Below, piece by piece: positions 43,201 to 50,664 of a stretch of DNA of 64,000 bases; the stretch's first letter is position 1, and the number at the start of each line of letters is the position of its first letter. The notes beneath the pieces were generated by a model. The model made no database searches. It was not told the origin of the DNA and was given only the letters and a program-made list of their open reading frames with translations. The position numbers and the translations under genes were made by a program. This DNA comes from Corynebacterium hansenii. Lineage in GTDB: Bacteria; Actinomycetota; Actinomycetes; Mycobacteriales; Mycobacteriaceae. The DNA lies in assembly GCF_030408795.1 (NCBI RefSeq), contig NZ_CP047211.1, positions 2,232,001-2,296,000 of the forward strand, written 5' to 3'.

Positions 43201-43496
43201 GAGTGGTGTACGTCCTGGAGAAGCAGCCCGAGTTGCTGCCGTTCCTGTGGCCGCTGTTGAGCGAACCCCTGCGGTTTGCCGGGGACCAGGACTCCGTACC
43301 GAAGTGGGCCAACCGCGTCCTCGACGTCGTGACGCTGCACGCCGGGATCCTGCTCGAAGCCACCCGCCGCGGCTACGTCCCGGCTGATGCGTGGGACGGC
43401 ATCGGCGCGTTGGCGGCGAAGAAGGGTTCGTCCGTGGCGCTGAAGAAAGCTCGGGCGCTGGCCGCGGACTTCGGCAGAGCCAAGTCCCTGAGCTGA
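40218..43496 (+). CDS. Large HEAT-like protein, partner of the SWIM protein (DUF6493-like)
   Basis: A 1092-residue soluble protein. Most of it is built of paired helices with Leu/Ala spacing, suggesting HEAT- or ARM-like repeats; no enzyme motif was found. The last third begins with a strand-rich part (GVTYSLRWSSSNTKQTHLQLDM region) and ends in helices (EKGAYGSAAVKAAAIGLLPY). The size and pairing with a SWIM protein recall DUF6493-type proteins, an uncharacterised group; this match is from memory and moderate. It starts 8 bases after the SWIM stop. No membrane segment or signal is seen. Confidence 0.75.
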   Translation: MKLNPRLNEAVEIFRELGWDEADVADAPTLPLGTEEQRKAALAGLKTGDWGEYGKVDPISYGWISAVDVDRNMLALFALRLGVSARRAESLLSLTDDVALARCVAQRGEAYAAQFIGRVCRSSRRGTEHSLSVYGAAAVRLVCELGLAVPENAEYLKDWAVVALAALTGDVAEVSWPEDRTLPTLEELRPSIDEHWRTALRSGVPMTGPFGKVLSAAVKAGMIERDAGLEQLFVSLDTAVRPGDRKELTSLIVNDFAVTDDELVARADALIPVLSHGEAPIVEGFGPRLIANVADALVGEVALACLYAKTQKALRQVLTALKQRAFPGQASAELLADRLGELAQSRDKATVKLAEAVLASWNVSPEVPSEEPEVAGLWQPTPPLWSVPRFELGEVTPEALTEALRVLLSRGDVDVVDLGEDRFLALAVALANQSVDDTRRALSGVSSSYYWSGPIHYWLADEPVHTSRQEPSPLWDMRVGSVFEHLGQIPCLLSQPSRVDLSIEFDDLVASLEKYAAAGVPVLQADLVMALARLDVTTADANANLPEVAVRLAVGTLLDRDTAEVVAEYLADPFVEIDARSALSAQFDGVGWLDSLGGLSSNLYFEKWIARYFGVFPHWGDALNVRLHRLEPDVASVIARQLARSAKPLGPGGAVNLLAVQRQGRPEHATESALALQEAWEHGLLVPGVADIGYLDWDGELRNIASFVESLRDAADGGMLSVVWPILDDVLVASLKAPRLLAGTAEAAQAMQDYVGEVLAAVASGVAPASACDVPGVRALAARSGSSKAVVAAKAVVRQLPDRAAEPAKPAKPSLDPAQFDQIWPAEAGTKPNVPDGVTYSLRWSSSNTKQTHLQLDMVVPGYPGAVFEINSPTRWLYDIAEEGQAISRRVSQDEPEGKESWLHWDGKALVSDDFRNWRKGTDRRLSRAATELSDALVAVLIAYLAVRADDVYMTRERATERVQRLAEKGAYGSAAVKAAAIGLLPYHEVWSPARVVYVLEKQPELLPFLWPLLSEPLRFAGDQDSVPKWANRVLDVVTLHAGILLEATRRGYVPADAWDGIGALAAKKGSSVALKKARALAADFGRAKSLS

Positions 43497-43561
43497 CTGA
43501 GGACGTCTACGAGGCGATCACCGTGGAGGTCGAACGGCTCTCGACGCAGCGACGAGGCGAC

Positions 43562-43654
43562 TCACGCGGTCTGCAACGGCTGGATGCTGTCGGGCGAATC
43601 GCCAAGCATCGGCTCGATCAGCTCACCCTCGGTGGCAGTCGACGAGTTCGGCAT
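43562..43654 (-). CDS. Possible 30-residue protein or gene fragment
   Basis: A minus-strand frame encodes MPNSSTATEGELIEPMLGDS and ten more residues. GGAGG lies 8 nt before the ATG, a perfect ribosome site, and the codons are ordinary for the organism. It may be a true small protein or the N-terminus of a gene cut when the island formed. No homology is recognised. Confidence 0.35.
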   Translation of the reverse strand: MPNSSTATEGELIEPMLGDSPDSIQPLQTA

Positions 43655-43683
43655 CTTCTGCACCTCCATCTCTCCAGACGAAA

Positions 43684-43751
43684 CAGATGCGCCAGTTCCA
43701 GGCAGATGCGCCCGTTGCAACGGGAGTATCTGCACGGAACTGGCGCATCTG
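43684..43751. repeat. Hairpin repeat E3 (right island edge)
   Basis: CAGATGCGCCAGTTCC at 43684-43699 pairs perfectly with 43736-43751 (16 bp); the inner stem matches E1 and E2. A further AACCCAAAACTGGCGCATC copy starts at 43762. It lies between the convergent HEAT-like gene and ychF and could end both. Confidence 0.82.
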
Positions 43752-43809
43752 CGAGGGGCGGAACCCAAAACTGGCGCATCTGCGAGGGGTGGGCGGTGCG
43801 CCCGCCGCC

Positions 43810-44889
43810 CTACACGTTGAACTTGAACTCCACCACGTCGCCGTCGTGCATGATGTAGTCCTTGCCCTCCTGGCGGACCTTGCCCTTCGCCTTCGCCTCG
43901 GCCATGGAGCCGCACTCGACGAGGTCGTTGAACGACACGATCTCCGCCTTGATGAAGCCACGCTCGAAGTCCGTGTGGATCACGCCGGCGGCCTGCGGGG
44001 CGGTGGCGCCCTTCGGGATCGTCCACGCGCGGGATTCCTTCGGCCCGGCGGTCAGGTAGGTCTGCAGGCCCAGGGTGCGGAAACCGGCGCGGGCCAGGGA
44101 GTTCAGGCCGGGCTCGGTCTGGCCGATCTCGGCGAGCAGCTCGTTGCGGGACTCCTCATCCAGCTCCAGCAGGTCGGACTCGGCCTTCGCGTCGAGGAAC
44201 ACGCAGTCGGCGGGCTCGACGGCGGACGCCAGTTCGGCGCGCTTGTCCTCGTCGGCCAGCACCTCCTCATCGGCGTTGAACACGTAGAGGAACGGCTTGG
44301 CGGTGAGCAGGTGCAGTTCGCGCAGCGCCGCCATGTTTACGTCGCCCTTGGCGGCGAAGAGGGTGCGCCCCTCCTCCAGCACGGCCAGCGCGTTCTTGAC
44401 GGCCTCGACCTCGCCGGCCTTCTCCTTGTCCTTCTTGGCTTCCTTCTCCAGGCGCGGGATGGCCTTTTCGATGGTCTGGATGTCGGCGAGGATCAGCTCG
44501 GTTTCGATGACGCCGATGTCGCTGGCGGGATCGACCTTGCCGTCGACGTGCACGACGTCGTCGTCGGCGAAGACGCGCACGACCTGGCAGATCGCGTCGG
44601 CTTCGCGGATGTTGGCCAGGAATTTGTTGCCCAGGCCCTCGCCTTCCGACGCGCCCTTGACGATGCCGGCGATGTCCACGAAGGACACCGTCGCCGGCAG
44701 GATCCGCTCGGAGCCGAAGATCTCGGCGAGCTTCTCCAGCCGCGGGTCCGGCAGCTCGACCACACCGACGTTGGGCTCGATGGTGGCGAACGGGTAGTTC
44801 GCGGCGAGCACGTCATTGCGGGTCAGCGCATTGAACAGGGTTGACTTGCCGACGTTGGGCAGACCGACGATTCCAAGAGTAAGGCTCAC
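43810..44889 (-). CDS. ychF: Redox-regulated ribosome-binding ATPase YchF
   Basis: A 359-residue Obg-family P-loop protein, an ATPase despite its GTPase fold. G1 is GLPNVGKST near residue 8, G3 is DIAG near 68, and the N-A-D-E motif is FNADEE near 205 in place of NKxD, as in YchF. The central coiled coil (EKAIPRLEKEAKKDKEKAGE) and the C-terminal TGS-like domain (FERGFIKAEIVSFND, then DGDVVEFKFNV) are complete. The GTG at 44889 follows TAGGAT by 7 nt. An ATG at 44898 overlaps that -10 box and is less likely. Confidence 0.92.
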   Translation of the reverse strand: MSLTLGIVGLPNVGKSTLFNALTRNDVLAANYPFATIEPNVGVVELPDPRLEKLAEIFGSERILPATVSFVDIAGIVKGASEGEGLGNKFLANIREADAICQVVRVFADDDVVHVDGKVDPASDIGVIETELILADIQTIEKAIPRLEKEAKKDKEKAGEVEAVKNALAVLEEGRTLFAAKGDVNMAALRELHLLTAKPFLYVFNADEEVLADEDKRAELASAVEPADCVFLDAKAESDLLELDEESRNELLAEIGQTEPGLNSLARAGFRTLGLQTYLTAGPKESRAWTIPKGATAPQAAGVIHTDFERGFIKAEIVSFNDLVECGSMAEAKAKGKVRQEGKDYIMHDGDVVEFKFNV

Positions 44890-44896
44890 GCGCCCC

Positions 44897-44902
44897 ATCC
44901 TA
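44897..44902 (-). promoter_or_regulatory. -10 box TAGGAT for ychF
   Basis: TAGGAT on the minus strand lies 7 nt before GTG 44889, leaderless spacing. Confidence 0.55.
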
Positions 44903-45062
44903 CGGCCCCGGTTTCGCTTTACGACGATCCGGTCTCCCCCACCCACTCCGGATCCCGGTTGCGGGGTGGCGCGTGGGCGTCGTCAAGCGAAAGCCGACGC
45001 CGGGGACGACGCACGGATGGACGCAAACGCACCGCCAGATGAACGGAAAGTGTGACGGGGGT

Positions 45063-45155
45063 TACAATATGGCCGCCGAAACCATATGCTGTCCTTACCC
45101 GGGCGACCGGGCAAAAGGTCAGCAACCTTAAGTCTGGCTGATAAAATCACAGCCA
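45063..45155 (+). promoter_or_regulatory. metPS promoter region with two inverted repeats
   Basis: Two -10 choices exist: TACAAT at 45063 and TAAAAT at 45142. AAGGT-cagca-ACCTT (45115-45129) and TGGCTG-N9-CAGCCA (45135-45155) are inverted repeats; the second encloses TAAAAT, so a bound regulator would block the promoter. The regulator is unknown; I see no McbR-type TAGAC-N6-GTCTA. Confidence 0.45.
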
Positions 45156-45183
45156 ACTATCCCCCTTGGCAAATGGAGACACC

Positions 45184-46917
45184 ATGAGCAACCAGAAGAC
45201 CGGCCACGCCGGCACGAAGCAGGGTCGGGAGGTGTTTTCCACCCGGGCGGCGTTCATCTTCGCCGCGATCGGCTCCGCCGTCGGGCTGGGCAACATCTGG
45301 CGATTCCCCTACGTCGCCTACGAATCCGGCGGCGGCGCCTTCCTGATCCCCTACATCGTCGCGCTGATGTCCGCCGGCATCCCGCTGCTGTTCCTCGACT
45401 ACGCGCTGGGCCACCGCTACCGCGGCTCCGCCCCCAAGGTTTTCCGCCGCATCAAGCCGTGGGCGGAGACGATCGGCTGGATCCAGGTCGGCGTCGCATT
45501 CTTCATCACCATCTACTACGCGGTGATCATCGCCTACGCGGCCATTTACGCGTTCAAGTCGATCGACAAGGCGTGGGGCGACGACCCCGAGACCCACTTC
45601 ATGGGCGACTTCCTGCAGCTCGACGCCAACGCGCTGTCGTCCTTCGACTTCGTGGTGCCCATCACGATCATGCTGGCCGTGGTGTGGCTGATCGTCATCG
45701 GGATCCTGGCGCTGGGCGTGGACAAGGGCATCGGCCGCACCGCGCTGGTCTTCATCCCCCTGCTCGCCGTGCTGTTCGTCGGCGTGGTCGTTTACACCCT
45801 GACCCTCGACGGCGCGACCGCCGGCCTCGACGCCTTCTTCACGCCGAACTGGGCCGCCCTTAAGGACACCTCGGTGTGGATCGCCGCCTACGGCCAGATC
45901 TTCTTCTCGCTGTCCATCGCCTTCGGCATCATGCTCACCTACGCCTCCTACCTGAAGCCGCGCTCGAACCTGACCGGCTCGGCGCTGGTGGCCGGCTTCG
46001 CCAACTCCTCCTTCGAGGTCCTCGCCGGCGTCGGCGTCTTCGCCGCCCTCGGCTTCATGGCCGCCCAGACCGGAGTCGGGGTCGGAGAGGTCGTCACCGG
46101 CGGCATCGGCCTGGCGTTCATCGCGTTCCCCGCGGTCATCTCGCAGATGCCCGACGCCATCGGCCCGATCTTCGGCGTGGCGTTCTTCCTCTCGCTGGCC
46201 ATCGCCGGCCTGACTTCGCTGGTCTCGCTGGTGGAGGTCGTCATCTCCGCCGTGCAGGACAAGCTGCACCTGCCGCGCGTGCCCGCGGTGCTCGCCGTCG
46301 GCGGCGTCATGGCGGTCGTGTCGGTGCTCCTGTTCCCGACCACCTCGGGCCTGGTGACCCTGGACGTCATGGACAAATTCACCAACAACGTCGGCATCGT
46401 CGGCGTGGCCATCATCTCGCTGATCTCGCTGGGGTGGGTCCTCCGCCGCGGCGACGAGCTGGCGCTGCACATCAACGCCGTCTCGTCGTTCCGCGTCGGC
46501 GTCCTGTGGAAGGTCTGCACGTTCATCATCACGCCGATCGTGCTCGCCATCACCCTGTTCAACGAGCTGAAGGGCCTGCTCGCCGAGAACTACGAGGGCT
46601 ACTCGGACATCCAGATCAACGTCTTCGGCTGGGGCGTCATCGGCTTCATCCTGGTGTCGTCGGTCATCATGGCGGTCGCCCCCTGGCGCGGCACCCACTC
46701 CCTGTCCGGCCCGCCCGGCTCGGACTTCGGCGTGCCGGTCGGTTTCTCCTCCCGAGAGAAGGACCGCTCCAACGGCAACACGATCGTCAACGGCAACTCG
46801 CCCGCCGACGGCAATTCCCACGCCGACGGTGCCCCCGTCACCGTCGGCGGCTCCCCCGGAACGGCGACCGCCGCGTCATCGCCGGATTCCCCCATCGACC
46901 GCGGCGGGAAGGTGTAG
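45184..46917 (+). CDS. metP: Sodium-dependent methionine/alanine transporter, large subunit
   Basis: A 577-residue neurotransmitter:sodium symporter-type carrier with about twelve hydrophobic segments. The N-terminal GSAVGLGNIWRFPYVAYESG is the family signature with the sodium-site residues. In Corynebacterium glutamicum MetP with the small MetS imports methionine and alanine with Na+. The small subunit gene follows at once, which supports the same role here. The C-terminal tail of about 60 residues is Asn/Gly/Ser/Pro-rich and looks disordered. GGAG precedes the ATG. Confidence 0.9.
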   Translation: MSNQKTGHAGTKQGREVFSTRAAFIFAAIGSAVGLGNIWRFPYVAYESGGGAFLIPYIVALMSAGIPLLFLDYALGHRYRGSAPKVFRRIKPWAETIGWIQVGVAFFITIYYAVIIAYAAIYAFKSIDKAWGDDPETHFMGDFLQLDANALSSFDFVVPITIMLAVVWLIVIGILALGVDKGIGRTALVFIPLLAVLFVGVVVYTLTLDGATAGLDAFFTPNWAALKDTSVWIAAYGQIFFSLSIAFGIMLTYASYLKPRSNLTGSALVAGFANSSFEVLAGVGVFAALGFMAAQTGVGVGEVVTGGIGLAFIAFPAVISQMPDAIGPIFGVAFFLSLAIAGLTSLVSLVEVVISAVQDKLHLPRVPAVLAVGGVMAVVSVLLFPTTSGLVTLDVMDKFTNNVGIVGVAIISLISLGWVLRRGDELALHINAVSSFRVGVLWKVCTFIITPIVLAITLFNELKGLLAENYEGYSDIQINVFGWGVIGFILVSSVIMAVAPWRGTHSLSGPPGSDFGVPVGFSSREKDRSNGNTIVNGNSPADGNSHADGAPVTVGGSPGTATAASSPDSPIDRGGKV

Positions 46918-46921
46918 CGCA

Positions 46922-47089
46922 ATGTCCGGAATCGCAATCATCATGATGGTCCTGTTCATCGTGATCATCTGGGGAGGCTTCGTCACCGCCCTGGTCAACC
47001 TGTCCAACAACCCCGATGAATCCGCCGGCGAACTCGGCCAGTACGCCGCCACGAGCAACGAGGAACTCGCCGCGCTCGAGCAGCAGTAA
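46922..47089 (+). CDS. metS: Methionine/alanine transporter small subunit
   Basis: A 55-residue protein: one membrane helix (AIIMMVLFIVIIWGGFVTAL) and a short acidic tail ending ALEQQ. It matches MetS-type small subunits of NSS transporters, which are needed for transport by MetP. It starts four bases after the metP stop. The ATG at 46922 is the only suitable start. Confidence 0.9.
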   Translation: MSGIAIIMMVLFIVIIWGGFVTALVNLSNNPDESAGELGQYAATSNEELAALEQQ

Positions 47090-47165
47090 CCGAGGACACC
47101 GGACCGCCGACGGAGTGTCGGCCCCGATTCGCCGAACCGCCGGCGGAAGCGCCGGCCACGGTCCC

Positions 47166-47214
47166 CGAAAGGGCCGCCGGAGCATGCGCGATGCATGCGC
47201 CGGCGGCCCTTTCG
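47166..47214 (+). terminator. Terminator of metPS
   Basis: A perfect 15-bp stem CGAAAGGGCCGCCGG/CCGGCGGCCCTTTCG encloses 19 bases that contain GCATGC twice. It lies 77 bases past metS; no U-tract follows. Confidence 0.75.
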
Positions 47215-47301
47215 CCGTCACCCGGCCCCGTGCGGGGTGAATTTTGCTCAACGAGCGAGTGAAACGTCGCGATGCGCCCGACACTGACGTTCGAATTGCC
47301 C

Positions 47302-47307
47302 CATAAT
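47302..47307 (+). promoter_or_regulatory. -10 box CATAAT for the AI-2E-type gene
   Basis: CATAAT lies 6 nt before GTG 47314, leaderless spacing. This supports GTG 47314 over an ATG 42 bases upstream. Confidence 0.58.
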
Positions 47308-47313
47308 GGAAGA

Positions 47314-48861
47314 GTGAACAAAGACGAAGGAACCCGCGGCGACAATCACGCCCGAGACGATCGCGACATGATCGACGAGGTCCTGGGCACCGAACCCATG
47401 CGCGTGGACCAGGCGCTGTCCGTGCCTGACGACGCGCACGAGCAGCGCGCCTCCACCCCGGACCTCAAGGAGGGCGGGAAGGAGCTCGGCGACCTGATCG
47501 AGGAGTCGGAGAGCGAGACCATCGACCGCGCCGACGTCATCGGCGAAGGCGCCCGCTGGTTCGCCGGCTGGTGCCTGCGTTTCCTCATCGTCTGCGCCGC
47601 CCTGTTCGTCGCCTTCACGGCGCTGGGCAAGGTGTGGGCCGGGCTCCTGCCCGTGCTGCTGGCGCTGATCGTCGCGACCGTCCTCGGGCCGCCCGCGGCG
47701 TACCTCATCCGCCACAAGTGGCCGGATGCCGCCGCCGCGGCGGTGTCGCTGCTCGGCGCGGTGGCCATCGTCAGCGGCGTCATCGCCATCATCGCCCCGA
47801 CCGTGCGCTCCCAGCTGCCCCACCTGAAGGACCAGTTCACCCAGGGCATCATGGAGCTGCAGAAGGTGCTGCAGGGCCCGCCCTTCAACGTCAAGGACGA
47901 GCAGCTGCTCGATTTGCTCGACCAGGCCACCTCGTGGGTGCAGCGCCGCTCCGGCGACATCGCCAACACCGTGTTGCAGGGCATCACGGTCGTCGGCAAC
48001 GTCACGGTGACCCTGCTCGTCATGCTGGTGCTCACGTTCTTCTTCATCAAGGACGGCCGCAAGTTCCTGCCGTGGCTGCGCTCCATCGCCGGCCGCCGCC
48101 TGGGCTGGCACCTCACCGAGGTCCTGACCCGCTCGTGGGACACCCTGGGCGGATTCATCCGCACCCAGGCGCTGGTGTCCTTCATCGACGCGATCTTCAT
48201 CGGCCTGGGCCTGTGGCTGCTCAACGTTCCGCTGGCGTTGGTGCTGGCCGTGATCACGTTCTTCGCGGGCTTCATCCCGATCATCGGTGCGGTTTCCGCC
48301 GGCTTCATCGCCGTCGTCGTGGCGCTGATGGCCAACGGCCTGACCACCGCGCTGCTGGTTCTGGCGCTGATCGTCGTGGTCCAGCAGGTCGAGGGCAACA
48401 TCCTCTCCCCGATGCTGCAGTCCCGCGCCATGAACCTCCATGCCGCGATCGTGCTGCTGGCCGTGACGCTGGGCGGCACGCTGTTCGGCATCGTCGGTGC
48501 GTTCCTCGCGGTGCCGGTCGCCGCGGTGCTCGCGGTGTGGCTGCGCTACCTGGGCGATCTGACGGATCTGCGCACGGGCGACAAGACCGCCGCGGACATC
48601 AAGTTCGCCACCGAAGCCGGGTCGATCTCCGGCCTGCAGACCGAGGCCGCCGGCCGCGCCATGCGCGATCGCCTGGCGTCGCTGCGGTTGGGCGGCAAGC
48701 GCGACGATGACGACGCCGAGGGCCCGAAGGACGGCGACGCTCCCGCGCCCACTACCGCGACGGCGAACGATCCGCTGGCCGGCAAGCCGGGCGACGGGCC
48801 GACGACGACCGCCTTCGGCCGCCTCGGTGACGCGGTGACGGGACGTTTCCGCCGCCGCTGA
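47314..48861 (+). CDS. AI-2E/PerM family transporter-like protein
   Basis: A 515-residue protein. An acidic N-terminal region of about 75 residues precedes two hydrophobic segments, a soluble loop (TVRSQLPHLKDQFTQGI ... LLDQATSW), then five or six more segments with FFIKDGRKFLPWL, GGFIRTQALVSFIDAIFIG and VQQVEGNILSPMLQSRAMNLHAA, the family signature. The C-terminal 80 residues are charged. The family includes exporters of AI-2 and ion antiporters; the role here is unknown. Confidence 0.87.
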   Translation: MNKDEGTRGDNHARDDRDMIDEVLGTEPMRVDQALSVPDDAHEQRASTPDLKEGGKELGDLIEESESETIDRADVIGEGARWFAGWCLRFLIVCAALFVAFTALGKVWAGLLPVLLALIVATVLGPPAAYLIRHKWPDAAAAAVSLLGAVAIVSGVIAIIAPTVRSQLPHLKDQFTQGIMELQKVLQGPPFNVKDEQLLDLLDQATSWVQRRSGDIANTVLQGITVVGNVTVTLLVMLVLTFFFIKDGRKFLPWLRSIAGRRLGWHLTEVLTRSWDTLGGFIRTQALVSFIDAIFIGLGLWLLNVPLALVLAVITFFAGFIPIIGAVSAGFIAVVVALMANGLTTALLVLALIVVVQQVEGNILSPMLQSRAMNLHAAIVLLAVTLGGTLFGIVGAFLAVPVAAVLAVWLRYLGDLTDLRTGDKTAADIKFATEAGSISGLQTEAAGRAMRDRLASLRLGGKRDDDDAEGPKDGDAPAPTTATANDPLAGKPGDGPTTTAFGRLGDAVTGRFRRR

Positions 48862-48942
48862 CCGCAGCCGGGGGCGATTCCCGCGGCGCGCCTCTCGCCC
48901 ATTGCCGGTCGCGGGGGACGGCAGGCGGTAAGGTCTGGAGGC

Positions 48943-50295
48943 GTGTCCGATACCGCAACCTCCGCTCACCCGAACGCCGCGCGACGTTCCGGGCCACGGC
49001 GGCTGCCCATTTGGGCGCCGCCGTTGCTGTATGTGGTGGCCGCGATCATCGGCATCGTCGCGGCGCTGCCCACCGGCAACATCGGCCTGCCGTACCTCCT
49101 CGCCTTCGCCGCTGCCGCGGTGATCGGCACGATGCTGGTCGATCCCCGGGGCCTGGTCGTCACCGTCGCGCAGCAGCCGCTGATGTTCACCATCTTCACG
49201 CCGATCGTCGCGTGGTTGATCGGCTCCTGGTCGGATCCGTCCGTGGGAGGCGCCCTCGATTCGACGCCGACGAAGACCAGGTTGATCACCGCCGCGTATC
49301 CCATCGTCCAGTATTTCCCCTGGATGGCGGCGATCCCGGTGGTGTGCACGGCCATCGCCATCTGGCGGTACCTGGACATCACGCGCGTCAACGCCAAGAC
49401 GGAGAAGGAAAACCGCCGCGGCAACGCCCGCCTGCAGAAGGCCGAGGAGTCCACGAAGGTTTCCGCCACGCGCGCCCGCAAGCGGGTCGCGGAGTCCGAT
49501 GCGCGGGTGAGGAATGCCCGGGGTGCTGAATCGGAAACTCGAGTGTCGGAAGCTCGAGCGCCGGAAGCTCGCGTGCGCCACGCACGAGACGCGGAGGCGG
49601 AAGCCCGAGTGCGCCACGCCCGTGACGCGGAGACCGAAGCGCGCGTGCGCCATGCGCGGGGCGAGGGTGCTTCACGACGGCCCGCGTCCGAGATCATCCA
49701 GGCCGCCGAGGAGAGGCGCCGTCGCGCCGCCGAGCGGGCCCGCGCCGCACAGGAGGCCCGCCGCACGCAGGAACACCGGCGTGCACCGGAGCCGCCGCCG
49801 CGTCGGGCCGCCGAGGAGCGCCGCCGCCCCGAACGCGAACCGGCGCAGGCACCCGAGCGGCCGGTCCGGCGGCGCGATCCCCGTGCCGAGCAGCGGATGA
49901 TGGAGCAGCGCGCGGCCGCCGGTCGCCCGCCCCAGCGCCGTCGGGAGGACCCGCGGCGCATCGACGATCGCCGGGATTTCGGCCGATCCGATCACCGCGA
50001 CGTGCATCGTGATGCGCGCCGCCGCGAGGACCCGCGCCGCGGCCGCGCCGATGACCGGGGCATGCGCGATTACCGCTTCGATGACCGCCGTGCCGTCCGC
50101 CGCGAAGATCCGCGGGCGGACCGCCGGATGGATCCGCGCGATCGCCCCGGCCGGGAAGACATGCGCCGCGACGACCGGTACCGGCAGGCGGAACGGCGCG
50201 ATGGGCGTCGTGAAGCGGCGCCCCGCCGCCGGCCCGTGCAGGAATGGCCGCCGCGCCACGAACGCCCGCGCCACACGCGCGGCGAGCGCGACTAG
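48943..50295 (+). CDS. DUF6542-like membrane protein with very long Arg/Asp-rich tail
   Basis: A 450-residue protein. The first 150 residues hold four hydrophobic segments (LPIWAPPLLYVVAAIIGIVA, LPYLLAFAAAAVIGTML, others) and match the DUF6542 type found near ispH in corynebacteria. The remaining 300 residues have no membrane segment and are made of Arg, Glu, Asp, Ala and Pro, including three copies of EARVRHARDAE and many RRDxRR steps. The tail would lie in the cytoplasm and is probably disordered; RNA or ribosome contact is a guess. GTG 48943 is preceded by TAAGGT and GGAGG. Confidence 0.78.
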   Translation: MSDTATSAHPNAARRSGPRRLPIWAPPLLYVVAAIIGIVAALPTGNIGLPYLLAFAAAAVIGTMLVDPRGLVVTVAQQPLMFTIFTPIVAWLIGSWSDPSVGGALDSTPTKTRLITAAYPIVQYFPWMAAIPVVCTAIAIWRYLDITRVNAKTEKENRRGNARLQKAEESTKVSATRARKRVAESDARVRNARGAESETRVSEARAPEARVRHARDAEAEARVRHARDAETEARVRHARGEGASRRPASEIIQAAEERRRRAAERARAAQEARRTQEHRRAPEPPPRRAAEERRRPEREPAQAPERPVRRRDPRAEQRMMEQRAAAGRPPQRRREDPRRIDDRRDFGRSDHRDVHRDARRREDPRRGRADDRGMRDYRFDDRRAVRREDPRADRRMDPRDRPGREDMRRDDRYRQAERRDGRREAAPRRRPVQEWPPRHERPRHTRGERD

Positions 50296-50377
50296 CCGTC
50301 GTGATCCGTGACGTTGCGACTGGCTTCTGCGGCGGTTGAGCCGCCCTGCCACCGCTACCCGCCTGGACGCACCGTTT

Positions 50378-50600
50378 AACCCACCCCGAATCGGGCCCGG
50401 CCTGCGCAACCTTCGCAGCTAACCCACCCCGAATGGGGCCCGGCCGGCGCAACCTTCGCAGCTAACCCACCCCGAATGGGGCCCGGCCGGCGCGACCTTC
50501 GCAGCTAACCCACCCCGAATGGGCAGACCCACCCGCTGTAACAGGTGGGTCTGCGCATTCGGGGTGGGTCTACGTGAAGGGGCGGTGCACCGACCGGCAC
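50378..50600 (+). repeat. Repeat element C: 43-bp direct repeats plus long terminal hairpin
   Basis: AACCCACCCCGAAT begins at 50378, 50421, 50464 and 50507, an exact 43-bp period with almost identical units. The last unit opens a hairpin: CAGACCCACC...GGTGGGTCTG around a short loop, and AACCCACCCCGAATG against CATTCGGGGTGGGT (50559-50569 region). The right flank TACGTGAAGGGGCGGTGCAC and CGACCGG repeats the left flank of element A in reverse complement. Confidence 0.88.
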
Positions 50601-50625
50601 TGGACCGCCCCAGGACCCGCGATGC

Positions 50626-50655
50626 CCCGGTAGGCAGCGTTCGCAACCTACCGGG
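50626..50655 (-). terminator. Terminator of ispH
   Basis: A perfect 9-bp stem CCCGGTAGG/CCTACCGGG encloses a 12-base loop, ten bases past the ispH stop on the minus strand. No clear U-tract. Confidence 0.65.
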
Positions 50656-50664
50656 ACATAACAA

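Larger units (their letters stand above)
43497..43809. other. Convergent gap: island right edge
   Basis: It holds a possible 30-residue ORF on the minus strand (43562-43654), hairpin repeat E3 (43684-43751), one 31-bp-type repeat from 43762, and a GC-rich spacer to the ychF stop. Confidence 0.65.
50296..50664. other. Convergent intergenic gap with element C and ispH terminator
   Basis: No gene is supported. 50378-50600 is repeat element C; 50626-50655 is a hairpin that ends ispH. Genes on both sides end here. Confidence 0.7.

Noticed and set aside
45063..45183. SAM or methionine riboswitch in front of metPS
   Set aside because: The leader is too short, and the two inverted repeats overlap the promoter rather than forming a riboswitch-like fold.
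47248..49653. 801-codon minus-strand frame opposite the AI-2E and DUF6542 genes
   Set aside because: Its product is His/Arg/Asp/Gln-rich without domains, while the plus-strand genes show family motifs and start signals.
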